Positions 32,830 to 43,563 of a DNA stretch of 64,000 bases are shown here, piece after piece. The notes beneath the pieces are model-generated. The model had not been told where the DNA came from, did no database searches, and saw only the letters and a list, made by a program, of their open reading frames with translations. The stretch is from Gigaspora rosea. Its lineage: Eukaryota > Glomeromycota > Glomeromycetes > Diversisporales > Gigasporaceae. The position numbers and the translations under genes are program-made. Position 1 is the stretch's first letter. Each line of letters begins with the position of its first letter. The DNA lies in assembly GCA_003550325.1 (NCBI GenBank), contig QKWP01000116.1, positions 395,342 to 459,341 of the forward strand. Reading direction: 5' to 3'.

Positions 32830-35800
32830 TGCTGAAGTTACTCCATGCAAGCAGAAAAGCAGAAACCACTTTATAACCAAAACCAGCCTCTAAAGGAAAA
32901 TGGATATAAGAATGAAAAATTAGTAGAAGAAAGGAGAAAAGTTCAAAAGAAGAAAACAAGAAAGCTGGAATTGAAGAAAGTAGTTTGAGAGAGATGCTTT
33001 CTGATATGAGAGAAAGGCTCAAAGTATTTGAGCAGATACTTGCTCAATGCCCCTAAATTGTGGACGCAGGTGAATTAAATAAAAGTGGCAAGACAGATAA
33101 TCCTGCTATTGTCTTACAAGAAAATACTCAGGAGCAGGAACTTTTTAGGGAGAATTGCAAACTGAAGATTATAGAAGATTATAGTAAATTAAAGCTAGAA
33201 GTACATAATATTAATGGGTTGAGATTAAATGGAGGAAAGTTAGTAAGATTATCAAATTATAGTAAGGAAAAAAATTGGATATTATTGGTATTACAGAAAT
33301 GAACATAGGAGAAAAGGAAGGGAAATAGATAGAAACAAAGCATTTGGGATATACAAGTTACTGGTTGAAAAGAGAAGAAGATAAAAACAAAGAAGCAGGC
33401 ATAGGAATTCTAATTGGAGGAAAGTGGCAAAAGCATTTGGGAAAAGTGATAAGATTCTCTCCATACATACTTAAAACAGAATTCTTCTTTAGAAAAGTTG
33501 TACTACAAATTTGAGTAGTGTATCTGCCACCAGCAGACAAAGAAATTAATAAGGAAATTCAATGTACAATAATAAGAGAGATATGCAAAAATAGGATCAA
33601 CACATATGTCTGCATTCTGGGTAATTTTAATGCAATAAGTAGTACAAGCCTGAATACAAATAATAGTAGGCGTAAAATCAGAGGTTAGGAAAAGTACTTA
33701 TAAATTGGTGTAAAAATAGAAACTTTATTAATACATTTCGACAAATGAACCCATATAAAAAAGAGTACACATTGCAATAAGGAAAAATATTTTTGAGAAT
33801 AGATTATATATGGATAGATAAAGAAATGGAGAATCTGTTAGAGAAAAGTAAAATCACAGATGTAAATTTAATAACAGGAAGCGGCCATAAATTGGTGTAA
33901 GCAATCATAGACACAAGCAAGATACTCAACTATAGGAAGCTTCGACGAAAACCAAATAAAAACCAGTATGCAAAATCTTTTTATACCACAAGGCCTCAAA
34001 AGAAAATTGGGAAGATTATAGTAGCTGTCTAGCGAAAAAGCTACAAAGAGTAGATAAGGGCAAAGAAAGAGAGGACCAAAGGCATGATAATAAACAAATA
34101 GTTGCAGAGTGGAACTGTATTTGTAATGCAATACAACAAGCAGCAGCTAAACACATACCATGGACAAAGTCAAAGAAAACAGAAGCACAATGTAAAAAAG
34201 CAATTCCAAAATGTAAATTTTACAAAAAACTAAGCTTCTGCACAGGCTGTAATTTGAAAAAAGAGAAAGAAGCACTCCAATTAATTCTCTTGATCATGCA
34301 AACTTCAATAAACAAATAGAGAAAATAAATAAAGAGAACGAAACACAAATACTCACTCTGCCCTTACCGCCCAGCACTTACCGCCCAGCACTTGGAACTA
34401 GATTGATAATGATGAGTTGAAAAAATAGAGAAAGGTGCTAAGGAAAAGGGCAGAAGTTGAGGAAAGGAATAGAAGAGAAAAAGAGATACGTGATAGAATA
34501 GAGGTCAGATTTTGCATGATGAATAGTGAGAAGAAGAAAATGTTAAGGGCAGTGTCATTAATCACCTGATTATTTTTTATCAGAGGCCTACCCCCCCTCC
34601 CTCTTCCTCAATATATAAATAGTCAGGTTCTTATATATAATTTCAACTTTTTTTACCCCCCTCCCCCCCTAAAAAATCACCTGATTTTTGTTACTCCCCT
34701 AACTAGCTTATTAAACAAACTATATGGTAGGATTAAAATAGACAGAGTTCTAAAGAATATAACCGATCGATACCAAAATGAGGAATTAATATTTGAAGGG
34801 GAGGAAGTTAAAGAGTATGTAGTAGAACATTTTCTGTGAAAGAAAGCACAAATTTAAAAAAATAAATGTAGAGTGGTGTGAAGAGTATAATGCAAAGAGT
34901 TGAATAAATTTGCTGTGTTATAAAGGTATTCTCGACCGGTTAATGAGAAGAAGTGTTGAACAAAACACATAATAAATCAGCACCAGAAATATCTAGGATT
35001 GGGTACATCCTTTTGAAGAAAATCACACCAAGAACGACAAAGGATTTTATCAAGCTTACAAATATAATACTTGATACAGGCCAAATCCTGAAAAAATGGA
35101 AACTAGAACAACTTTTTTTGATCCCTAAAACAAGTTGCTAGAAATATAATATGAGCTGTATGAGGCCTATCGCATTATTAGAAACCTTTAGGAAAGTGAT
35201 AACAAGAATTATCAAGTTTAGACTTGACTCTGTACTTAAGAAAGAGAGAATTTTAAAATGTGCAAACTTTGCAGGCTTGTCTGGCGAGAATACAGCAGTC
35301 CCAATACATATTATGGATAATATCCTAAAAGAAGCAGTAGAAGAAAGGAAAGAATTATGGATTGTTCTGAAAAAAGCTTTTGATTCAGTTAGCATGTTTG
35401 TATTAGAAAAAGCACTAGATCATATTTGCTTTTCAAGAAAGGTAATAGGCTTTATTGTAAACATTTATAAAAACAGAGAACTTAGTGTTATAACAGAATA
35501 CAAAAACACTAGATTTTTTAAGCCAAAGAATGGAATAGATCAAAGAGAGATGCTTTCGCCCTAATGTGAAAGATTTTTATAACCCTTTGCTATATAGAAT
35601 TTAAAATAAAAAGCTAGGTTGCAAAATGCAACTGAACAATATAGATGCAAATAGGAGCTATAAAATAGAAAAGGAAGAAGTACAAGTTGGTGTCTTAGCT
35701 TATGCAGATAACACAACTTGGATAACAGAAAGTCAAGTAGATATGCAACGAATACTTAATATAGCAAAGGAGTTCTACTACTTAAACGACATTAAAATTA

Positions 35801-36000
35801 ATTCTAGCAAAACTGAGCTAGTTGTTGTGTGTCTGAAAGGAAAAAAGTATAAGAAAGAGCATTCTATACTTATAGAAAATCCTTCTATAAGAGTATTGGC
35901 CAAAAACCCAAAAGAGGTAGCATGCTTTTTGAAAGTATGGATTTCAGTCTCGGACCAACAGAAAGCTGATATAGTTAGAGCAAAAAAATAGTTAGTAGTT
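32830..36000 (+). pseudogene. LINE endonuclease-reverse transcriptase, degraded
   Basis: Endonuclease region at 33180-33960: LKLEVHNINGLRLNGGKL, GITEMNIGEKEG, GIGILIGGKWQKHLGKVIRF, VVYLPPADKEINKEI, YVCILGNFNAIS, in shifting frames with stops (several at likely Trp codons). Linker at 34740-34830 (GEEVKEYVVEHF). RT at 34953-36000: RPIALLETFRKVITRIIKFR, FAGLSGENTAVPIHIMDN, LWIVLKKAFDSV (motif A Asp kept), GIDQREMLSP, and AYADNTTWI at 35698-35724. The active site YADD is therefore YADN through GAC to AAC. By family analogy it would nick DNA and prime on the nick. It is inactive here. A C-rich stretch at 34590-34700 (CCCCCCCTCCCCCC type) interrupts the linker. Confidence 0.7.
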
Positions 36001-36114
36001 ATGATAAACTGTGAGAACTATCCTGTGAAGTATTATACAACTTAGAACAAAGCTATATAATATGAGGAAAATCTCAATATAGCATGTCACACATAGGTAT
36101 TTTCTGAATAACCG

Positions 36115-36390
36115 GGTGAGCTAATATTTGTAATTTAGGTTATAGAAAAAGTAGTTTTTCTTTTTATATAATTTTTGTTATTATGTTAAAATAATACAAT
36201 TCCTAATAAAGTATTAGCATAACTACTAAATTAAAAAAAAATTAGCCCACAAAAGGTGGTTTCCTAATTAAAATTTAGAGCTATTCGTGTTTTTTTGTAA
36301 AAAGTTGTCTTGCTTCGATTTTTACATTACACCTGATCCTAAAATTTGATTGGTCAAAATCATGTAAGTGTAAAATTTTGTAAAACAGCT
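36115..36390 (+). mobile_element. Degenerate core-A element
   Basis: The right half is clear: CAAAAGGTGGTTTCC, ATTACACCTGATCCTAAAAT, TTTGATTGGTC. The left half has lost the TTAGGG part. Confidence 0.45.
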
Positions 36391-36399
36391 ATGGGTGTT

Positions 36400-36830
36400 G
36401 AATTATAATCTTTATTATATTAGTACATGGAATATAATCATTAAGATTCTTAATAATTGTGACGATCATTACTGAAATTATGATCGTTAAAGAGTTATAA
36501 TGATTGTGATAATCATGAAAACATGTGCAGAAATAAACATTATAATTGTTAAAATTGATCGTTAAGGAATAGTAACAATTGTTATGATTGTGATAACGGT
36601 GCACTGAAATTATGATTGTTAAGAATTTTAACGATTATGCATATCAGAGCACAAAAATTATAATTATGATTGTTAAGAATCTTAACGATTGTGCACATCA
36701 GTGCACAAAAATTATAATTATTAAGAACCTTAATGATTGTGCACATTAGTGCACATAAATTATGATTATTAAGAAGCTTAATAATTGTACACATTAGTGT
36801 ATGGAAATTATATAATCATTAAGATTAGTG
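36400..36830. repeat. Tandem repeat of about 57-60 bp with internal dyads
   Basis: Units read AATTATGATTGTTAAGAA(T/C)CTTAA(C/T)GATTGTGCACATCAGTGCACA. Each contains TTAAGAATCTTAA- and TGTGCACA-type palindromes. Five to seven units. The minus-strand ORFs are by-products. Confidence 0.75.
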
Positions 36831-37001
36831 CATGTCAATATATAGATATAATACTATGCATAGTAGTGCACAGATTTTAATTTTTCATGTAATAACTCAG
36901 TTTCTGTGCAGTTTCTGTGCAGTGATTATGAAACCCATGCGTATCTGCATACAATTTCATATTTATGCATGCATTTCTGTGTATCGAGTTTTCATAGGGC
37001 A

Positions 37002-38024
37002 TGGGCAAGTGAAATTAGTAGAGTTGTTAATGGAGCACTCTAGTCAATAATAAAATATATAACCCACTCCAGAGTACTCCAGAAGTGGGTTATATATTTT
37101 ATTAATATCTGGAGTACTTCATAACAACTCTAAAAATTGGATTACTAATTGGACTTTCAGGTTTTCATGGGTTTTTAGATTTCAGGTAAATTCAATTATT
37201 AAGTCGATCAAAAGTCTGACTAAGCTCTGGTGAGGCTACCGGCGGTATGAGTTTTACAGCAAAAGTTATAGAGTGCAATTAGTATAAAGTTACAGGAATC
37301 AATAGTTTTCCAAAAATAGGAAATTACAAGGATTGGGTAATTATGGATCAGGAGTATAAACATGGGTTTTTCCATATAATGATAGGTACTATAGCATAGG
37401 TTCTTTTACTTTCTCTTTCTTTTGATAAAAACAAAAGACTAAACAAATACTATTGGAATAATTATACGCTTTACTATGAACAAGATATCAAAAACGAAGG
37501 CAGACTATTCTACTTTAACTCTTCTACTTGAATTTCAAAGGTCAAAGGATAACTAGCAATAGGTTTTTCATAACAACAAGAATAAGGAAAATTATATTGG
37601 AACAAAATTTTTAAAGATAAGTAAGTATTAACTACTGGAGCTACTACTTCTACTAAACTCAACTGAGTTGTCTTTTATTTTTAGGTGACAAGAATATTAC
37701 TTTTATACTTTCACATCTCTATTAATGATAAAGGTTAAACTAATCTTTTAAATTATTCAAATCTGACAGTTCTGATTGATCTGGCATAAATGACAGATCT
37801 GCCAGATTGAACTGATCTGATATATATAGCAGATGCGACAGATCAAACTGATCTAACATAAAAGACAGATTTGCCCGATCGAACTAATCTGACATATAGA
37901 ACAGAGTTATATGAAAAAGGTAATATTTATTTAAAAAAAATAACATATATATATTGTATATGAATAATACTAACTATACTAATAAATAAAATAATAAATA
38001 AAAAACTTTCGTAAGCCCTTTACA
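37002..38024 (-). repeat. 3' LTR of the 37-45 kb element (with an inserted hairpin MITE)
   Basis: TGGGCAAGTGAAATT to AAGCCCTTTACA. It matches 44380-45120 from GGAGTATAAACA onward, including a run of GATCTGACA(T)- and AGATCGAACTGATCTGACAT-type repeats near 37760-37900. It is longer than its partner because of the MITE at 37018 and about 180 bp absent from the other copy. Confidence 0.75.
37018..37133. mobile_element. 116-bp hairpin MITE with TAGAGTTGTTA ends
   Basis: TAGAGTTGTTAATGGAGCAC... faces ...TTCATAACAACTCTA. The centre pairs ATAAAATATATAACCCACT with AGTGGGTTATATATTTTAT. It is absent from the homologous position in the other LTR, with AAATT on both sides. Confidence 0.75.
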
Positions 38025-38267
38025 ATTCTCCTCCTTATATACGAGTACCACAAGTATGTTTTATAATAGGAGTAACTGATATTACTTTATCAGTTAACTG
38101 GTAGACTTTCACCAGAGTGGTATAGGTGGTGCAGTAGACTTGTTCTACTCCATACTGCTCTAAGATATAGTAGATTTAAAGTGCAGTTCTACTATAATAG
38201 CATGAAACAATCCTTAGATATTGCAATATTGGCTTCCAGTCATAGTATCCAAAATAAAACCAAGGTA

Positions 38268-39322
38268 CAGAAAGACCTCTCTAAATGCACCCCCTTGGGA
38301 CCGGGCCCAAGTGTGCATTTATAGAGGGTGTGCACTTAAAGAATTTTATTAAAAAATCGCTATAATATGTCTGTATAACTATTTTTTATTTAATTGTATA
38401 AATATATGTCGATACAGTATCAGGAAAGTTTAAAGAATGGATATCGATTACCAGCTGCAGGAGGTTATTGTTTTAAATTTTATATTGATCATAATCAATT
38501 AAAAAATAATTGATTGCAATTGATTGTAATCAATATAAATCGATAGCTGCAGCAGGTAATCGATTTCCACTTATTAAAAATTTCTTGATAGAAAATAATC
38601 TGATCTCTTAAGTTATACACGAATAGGCATTATTTAATGAAGATAAAGGCATCATCATGCTGAGGTTTAAAACAGGTAGAATTTATTTATTTGGCTTATT
38701 TTTTTTTGAATAGTGCATATCAATTTGGGTTGGTTTTATGTTGACTTTATGATAGGCATTATTGCAAGTAATGTCTGAATTAAACTTAATTCAAGTCATA
38801 GCTTGAAATAATACACCCATATAATAGTTCTAAGAATCTACAGTAGCGACATAAACAGATAAGTATTTATTGAAAGGAGAAATTCATATGCATAGTGACT
38901 TTTTTTATTAGAGATAGTGCAAGTGATCAGTTCTTTTTTCTCGTAATCGTTTACTTGATTTTCTATTGATGGCGTTAAAGCAATTAATGATTTTCTATTG
39001 ATGGCGTTAAAAGCAATTAATAATATTCTATTAATGACGTTAAACTAATTAATAATAATAATACATTTAAATTTTATGCAATTATTTATGCATAGATCGT
39101 CTAATTTCTATACACTAAGATTTACCTGATTATAAATCACGTGATGTGCATTTAAAGGAATAACTTATATATATTGGGGCCAAACTCGTACTTGCAGAGT
39201 CTTGCATGTGCAGAATATAGAGGGTGCATTTAGGGTCTAAGTCCCAAGCTCGGGACCGTGCTAAAGGGTGCATATATAGAGGGAGTGCACTTATAGAGGG
39301 TGCATTTAGAGAGGTCTCTCTG
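38268..39322. mobile_element. Tc1-like TIR element, TA-flanked, 1055 bp
   Basis: TA at 38266-38267 and 39323-39324. Ends CAGAAAGACCTCTCTAAATG and CATTTAGAGAGGTCTCTCTG. Subterminal GTGCACTTATAGAGGGT-type repeats lie on both sides. No transposase ORF. Inside are a hairpin (ATCGATTACCAGCTGCAG at 38444 and its inverse near 38555) and three tandem copies of GATTTTCTATTGATGGCGTT (38950-39050). It sits in the 37-45 kb retroelement. Confidence 0.75.
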
Positions 39323-39599
39323 TAGTAGTCATAGACAAGACTCTCGATTCAGTCTCACCTTTTTTGAGCCCTTATTAGCTAGTAAGAGATAACAGTAATC
39401 TTTACAGTATCATTTTGATTCACTGAAAATGGGAACAGTATAAGGACTATATCAAGTGGTTCAAGAAGCTGTCAATCAAGTTGGATGCGTTGGACCGAAG
39501 AAATGTTACCCATAATAATAATTTAAAAAAAATTTTTTTGAAGTATTTTCTGGGACCTATATTTATAATTTTTATTCATGATATATTTTAACAACGTTT

Positions 39600-40400
39600 T
39601 ATTTACTGGGGCACAAGTACTTGTCTGCTTAGCTCTCTTAGTTTGTAGGCACCATTTGCAAGATTAGCATAGATATAATATAGTTTTTTCTATTTGGGCA
39701 TTAATTTATAGCTATGAGTACCTAACTTCCTAGCATATAATACAAGAACTTTTTCTCCAATATTGAAATCATTAGTGGCTTTTATCTGATGATCATAACA
39801 TTCTTTTTACTGCTGTTGCTCTTTGCTAATTTGAAGCATTGCATTTTTGCAGGCTTTAAGCAGATTATAGTCAATCTCATACAATTGTTGAATGATAGTT
39901 CTATTAAACAAATCTTTTGACATACTAGAGTGTAAGGGTAATTGGGCTTTCCTTCTATATACTAAATAGAAAGGTGTTTCATAAGTTGTAGCTTGCTTGG
40001 CTATCCAGTAAGCAAATATAATTGACAGAATTAATAAGTTCTAATTAGTTACATTTGTAACTAATCTTGCAATTGCATTGCATAAGGTCTTATTGAAATG
40101 TTCTACAAGGCTATTGTCTGCAAGTGATAGAGGTAGAATAGTGATGTTTAGTTTCCATAGCCACAAGTAATTCATCAATAACACAGTTTTGAAAATGTGA
40201 CCCTGGTTAGATACTGGGCACTTGTGTCTATATGCTATTTTTTCGTAAATGAACTAGAACACTTCTTTAGCATTGGCTCTAAGAATTGCTCAAGCCTTCA
40301 GCTATTTGGTCATATAGTCAGTTGCTACCACAATATTATGGTATAAGAGGCAATAAACTGACTATATCTATTTAGAACTCAGATATATAGTACAGAGATC
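39600..40400 (-). pseudogene. pol: Integrase core and C-terminal domain remnant of the 37-45 kb element
   Basis: Read from 40400 downward: NIVVATDYMTK, AILRANAKEVF, FIYEKIAYRHKCPV, a shifted core end NSLVEHFNKTLCNAI, then TTYETPFYLVYRRKAQLPLH, NDFNIGEKVLVLYARKLG, HSYKLMPK, YYIYANLANGAYKLRELSRQ, ending VLVPQ and TAA at about 39603. The order and motifs match gypsy integrases. Stops fall at probable Trp and Gln positions. The second core aspartate block is too damaged to read. Confidence 0.75.
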
Positions 40401-40610
40401 GTATGTTACGCATTTTAGCAAAAACCCCTAAAATTTGAGATGCAAAAAAAAATAGTTTTTGGCAATTATCTTGGCATCCAGTAGTTCAATTTGGATGAAC
40501 TTTTTTTAAAATAAAGCTCTTAGTGATATGCATCTAACAAAAAAAGTTCATTCAATTCTGATTACTGAATCAGAAGTTATTTAAACAAATGTAGGTTTGT
40601 TATTTTCAGG

Positions 40611-41410
40611 TGTGGTGACCTAGAGAAGTGGCCAGGTTGTCACCCCCAAGTGGCAGGTTGAAAGTTCAAATCCCACTGCTGACATTTTGGAAATAAGCTG
40701 TGTTTCGGTAACTGTGGCTCAGATTGGTTGGGTGAAAAACCTGTAATCTTGGTTCCACTATCTTAAATGGGAGCTCTAGGGCACAATTGGTATTTGTTAT
40801 ACTGTCAAATCCAAGAAACCAGAAAAACAGAAACCCGTTTGGCAAATCCTGAATAAGGAGGTAGATTGACGATCTTCGACAGTGCTACCAAAAAGAAGGT
40901 CGGTGCCAGGGTCAGAACAAACCTTATAAAGGTAGTATAAGGACTTATGCAGTTGCATTTGTTTCCGAAGACCTCTCGGTTAATTGTATAGGACATATGC
41001 CGGTGAGGCTAACACTTTCTGTTGGGGTAAAGAAGTCCAGAACCCTGAAATATACATAGATAGGTCAGGTTAATTATAGAATTACTAAAAAAGAAAAAAT
41101 CTGCAGAAAAAACTTCAAAAATAAGCAAAAATTACTATAAATAGAAAAGATCTGCATAAAAAACCTCAAAAATAAGCAAACTCATACCTGACCTATCTAT
41201 GTATATTTCGGGGTCCTAGTAGCCCTTATAGATCATTGGTTTGTTGGGAATAAAACCTCAGCCATATAATAAAAATGGTTGGGGCATATAAGTAAAGGCG
41301 AAGCATTAATCAGAAGGTTAAAATAGGCAGGTCTCGTAGTTGGTCTGCAGGTATGGTAGCTAGTGTAGAACCTTTAGGCAGACTACTTAAATTAGGCACC
41401 AAAAGTGCAC
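40611..41410 (+). mobile_element. tRNA-headed SINE-like element, copy 1
   Basis: The head (40611-40683) is tRNA-like: an A-box-like TGACCTAGAGAAGTGG at 40616 and a B box AGTTCAAATCC at 40663-40673. The body matches the 52.1-kb copy in order: ATCCAAGAAACCAGAAAAA, GGCTAACACTTTCTGTTGGG, AAATAGGCAGGTCTCGTAGT, TATGGTAGCTAGTGTAGAAC. At 41043-41213 it holds an inverted repeat (ACCTGACCTATCTATGTATA) not seen in the other copy. It splits integrase coding sequence. The minus-strand ORF 40805-40996 lies wholly in it and is not a gene. Confidence 0.7.
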
Positions 41411-41529
41411 GTGTGGCTAGTTGTACATTCATTAATGTAACAATTATTATAAATATTCAATAAAAACCACAATCCATGCACGGTTATTAAACCTAAAAAA
41501 AAAAGTTTTATTATTTTTAGCAAATTAGA

Positions 41530-42060
41530 TCAACATTGGCCAAAATTCAGTTATGACCTATGAGAGATGTCCAGGGTCCTATCTATCCCTAAGTGGTAAA
41601 ATAGTACTTGCACAGGTATAGGGGCAATAATTCTTTCGATTTTCTATTTCTATATCTTTGACATTTCTTATACATTTTCATATATACTCAAATATCTGGG
41701 GCCAATAATAGTAATTGTGAATTTTATTAAACATGATATCTTTTCTAAAATGTGCTCCTAGTAGGTGATTATGAGCCAAATTAAGTATAGTTTCTAGTTC
41801 ATTCTCTTGTAGAACTTTTAATCAATTCTTAGCTTTCCTCTTGTCCTTTGTGTATAATTTTCCATTCTTAACTTGAAAGAAGTTACTTTGCCTTTCTAGT
41901 CACTTTGCTACAGACTATTGTAATAGGGTGGATACTGCTGGTATTGGAAGTAGGTTTTTAAAACAGAGTACTGTTGGGATTCTATACTTAGTAATTTTTT
42001 CTGTTTGTCAAATGCTTTATGTTCATCTTCTTTAGTTCGATTTTTATGCTAGGCAAGAAA
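41530..42060 (-). pseudogene. pol: Integrase N-terminal (HHCC) remnant of the 37-45 kb element
   Basis: Minus-strand text: NFFQVKNGKLYTKDKRKAKN, KVLQENELETILNLAHNHLL, GAHFRKDIMFNKIHNYYYWP, QIFEYIWKCIRNVKDIEIEN with one or more stops. The two His of the zinc domain (HNH...H) are visible, but the CxxC pair is partly lost. It joins logically with 39600-40400 once the SINE is removed. Confidence 0.65.
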
Positions 42061-42424
42061 GCAGATCCAAAAAAGACATTAGGTACTGACAACCTGAACT
42101 GGATTGAGTTTTACAGTGGCCTACTATATTATTGTAGACACTTTTCAAAAATTTATACAGAGCTAAATATATAAGGTATCAAGCTAAAAATTAAATTATA
42201 TTTTCTTTAAATCTATATCTTTTAAATAAAAAAAGTTTAAAAATTTTATACTATAGTTTTTAAAATAATTAAGTTTAAGTAATTTTTAAATTTTTGCATT
42301 TGACCAGTTTTCTAAATTTTAATATAGTTTTCATAATAAACAGAATTACTAATATAGTAATAGATAAACTTAAATTTTTTATTAATAAACTAGCAATTTT
42401 TTTAAGAATTTAACTACAAATAAC

Positions 42425-42722
42425 CAGTGGTGATTATCACCGGTGTGTAATTAACCAATAACGATAAAACAAAAAAAAGTTCATTTCATTTATTTTAGGG
42501 TTAGGGTGAGGCCTGGGATTTTAGCAGTGTGTTTAATATATACAAAATTTAGCAAGGAATTTTTTTTGTTAGAATGTCAAAAGTAGTTTCATAGACGAAT
42601 TTTTGAGATATTAGCATTTTTTTAAAAAATATTTATTTTTGTTACACAACTGATTTGCACGTTACACCTGATCCTGCAAAATTATTGGTTAATTACACAC
42701 CGGTGATGATCACCGCCGGTTA
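42425..42722 (+). mobile_element. Core-A hairpin element nested in the Tc1-like element
   Basis: Arms CACCGGTGTGTAATTAACCA and TGGTTAATTACACACCGGTG are exact over 20 bp. Core: TTAGGGTTAGGGTGAGGCCT, AAAATTTAGCAAGGAATTTT, AAAGTAGTTTCATAG, TTACACCTGATCCTG. Confidence 0.8.
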
Positions 42723-42856
42723 TAGTTAGTAAAATTCTTTTTTTAAATAAATTTATTTAGTATAACAAAATACAAATATTTTTAAAATTTTATAATTTTT
42801 TTAAAAATTTTAATTAATTGCTATATATAGTAATAATACTACTATATTTGGGGGAT

Positions 42857-43138
42857 GGCTAAAGCCATGTAGCCACGTGATTTTTTGAAATTTTAGTTAA
42901 AATTCGTATCAGAGACTGTTTAGCATTAGGGTCGGTAATAGGGTTAGGAACAATATAGGTAAAATTACCTTCCTGGCATTTTTTATTAATGGCCCAAGGA
43001 AGGTTTAGAATGCCATTTTTATGTTCTTGCGTTTTTTTTGTTTTTTTAACTTCTTCGAGCTGATCCGTGTAAACAAAATTTCGTGACTCCGTTTGGTTGA
43101 TTTACACGAAAATGTCATGTGGGTACATGGCTTTAGAT
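42857..43138 (+). mobile_element. Second nested hairpin element, core variant
   Basis: Arms GGCTAAAGCCATGTAGCCAC and ATGTGGGTACATGGCTTTAG. Core: AATAGGGTTAGGAACAATAT, CGAGCTGATCCGTGTAAAC, AAAATTTCGTGACTCCG, TTTGGTTGATTTACACG. It links core A with the core of the 13387/55708 elements. Confidence 0.65.
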
Positions 43139-43563
43139 GACCCCTATATTTGGTAATTAATATAATTTTGAATTAAAAATTGCATTTTTATATTTAGAAA
43201 TAATAACTACTTTAAATTTTTATAAAATTTTAAAAAATTTTGGGATTATATGTAATTTGTTATGCTGAATAATTTTTGCTTACTTTTGAAGTTCAATTAG
43301 CTTAATAAAAAATTAATTTTTACTATTCAGTTATTTTTAATTAATTTTGTACAATAATAAAAACTGGTCAAACTTAAAAAATCTAAAATTTTACTTAAAT
43401 TTAATTATTTTAAAAACTGTAGTATAAAATTTTTAAAACTTTTTTTTATTTAAAAGATATAGATTTAAAGAATTTATAATTTAATTTTTAGCTTATTATC
43501 TTATATATTTAGCTTTGTATAAATTTTTAAAAAGTGTCCACAATAATATGGTAGACCACTGTA

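Larger units (their letters stand above)
29040..36050 (+). mobile_element. Decayed LINE (non-LTR retrotransposon), split by a 2.4-kb insertion
   Basis: On the plus strand: an ORF1-like region (29091-30380), then, after an interruption (about 30420-32825), a continuation with an APE-type endonuclease and a reverse transcriptase to about 36000. No poly(A) tail or target duplication could be fixed. Neighbouring LINE pieces at 1640 and 15440 share its style but are other copies. Confidence 0.75.
42114..43561. mobile_element. TA-flanked TIR element (Tc1/mariner-like, non-autonomous), 1448 bp
   Basis: TA at 42112-42113 and 43562-43563. Ends CAGTGGCCTACTATATTATT and AATAATATGGTAGACCACTG. The inverted arms are at least 200 bp (TTTATACAGAGCTAAATATA and TATATTTAGCTTTGTATAAA among them). 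No transposase ORF. Two further hairpin elements sit inside (42425, 42857). Confidence 0.8.

Noticed and set aside
40611..40683. A functional tRNA gene
   Set aside because: B box is good, but the acceptor stem and cloverleaf cannot be completed and the sequence continues into a repeated body; it is a SINE head.
40805..40996. 63-codon minus-strand ORF
   Set aside because: Lies entirely inside the SINE-like repeat.
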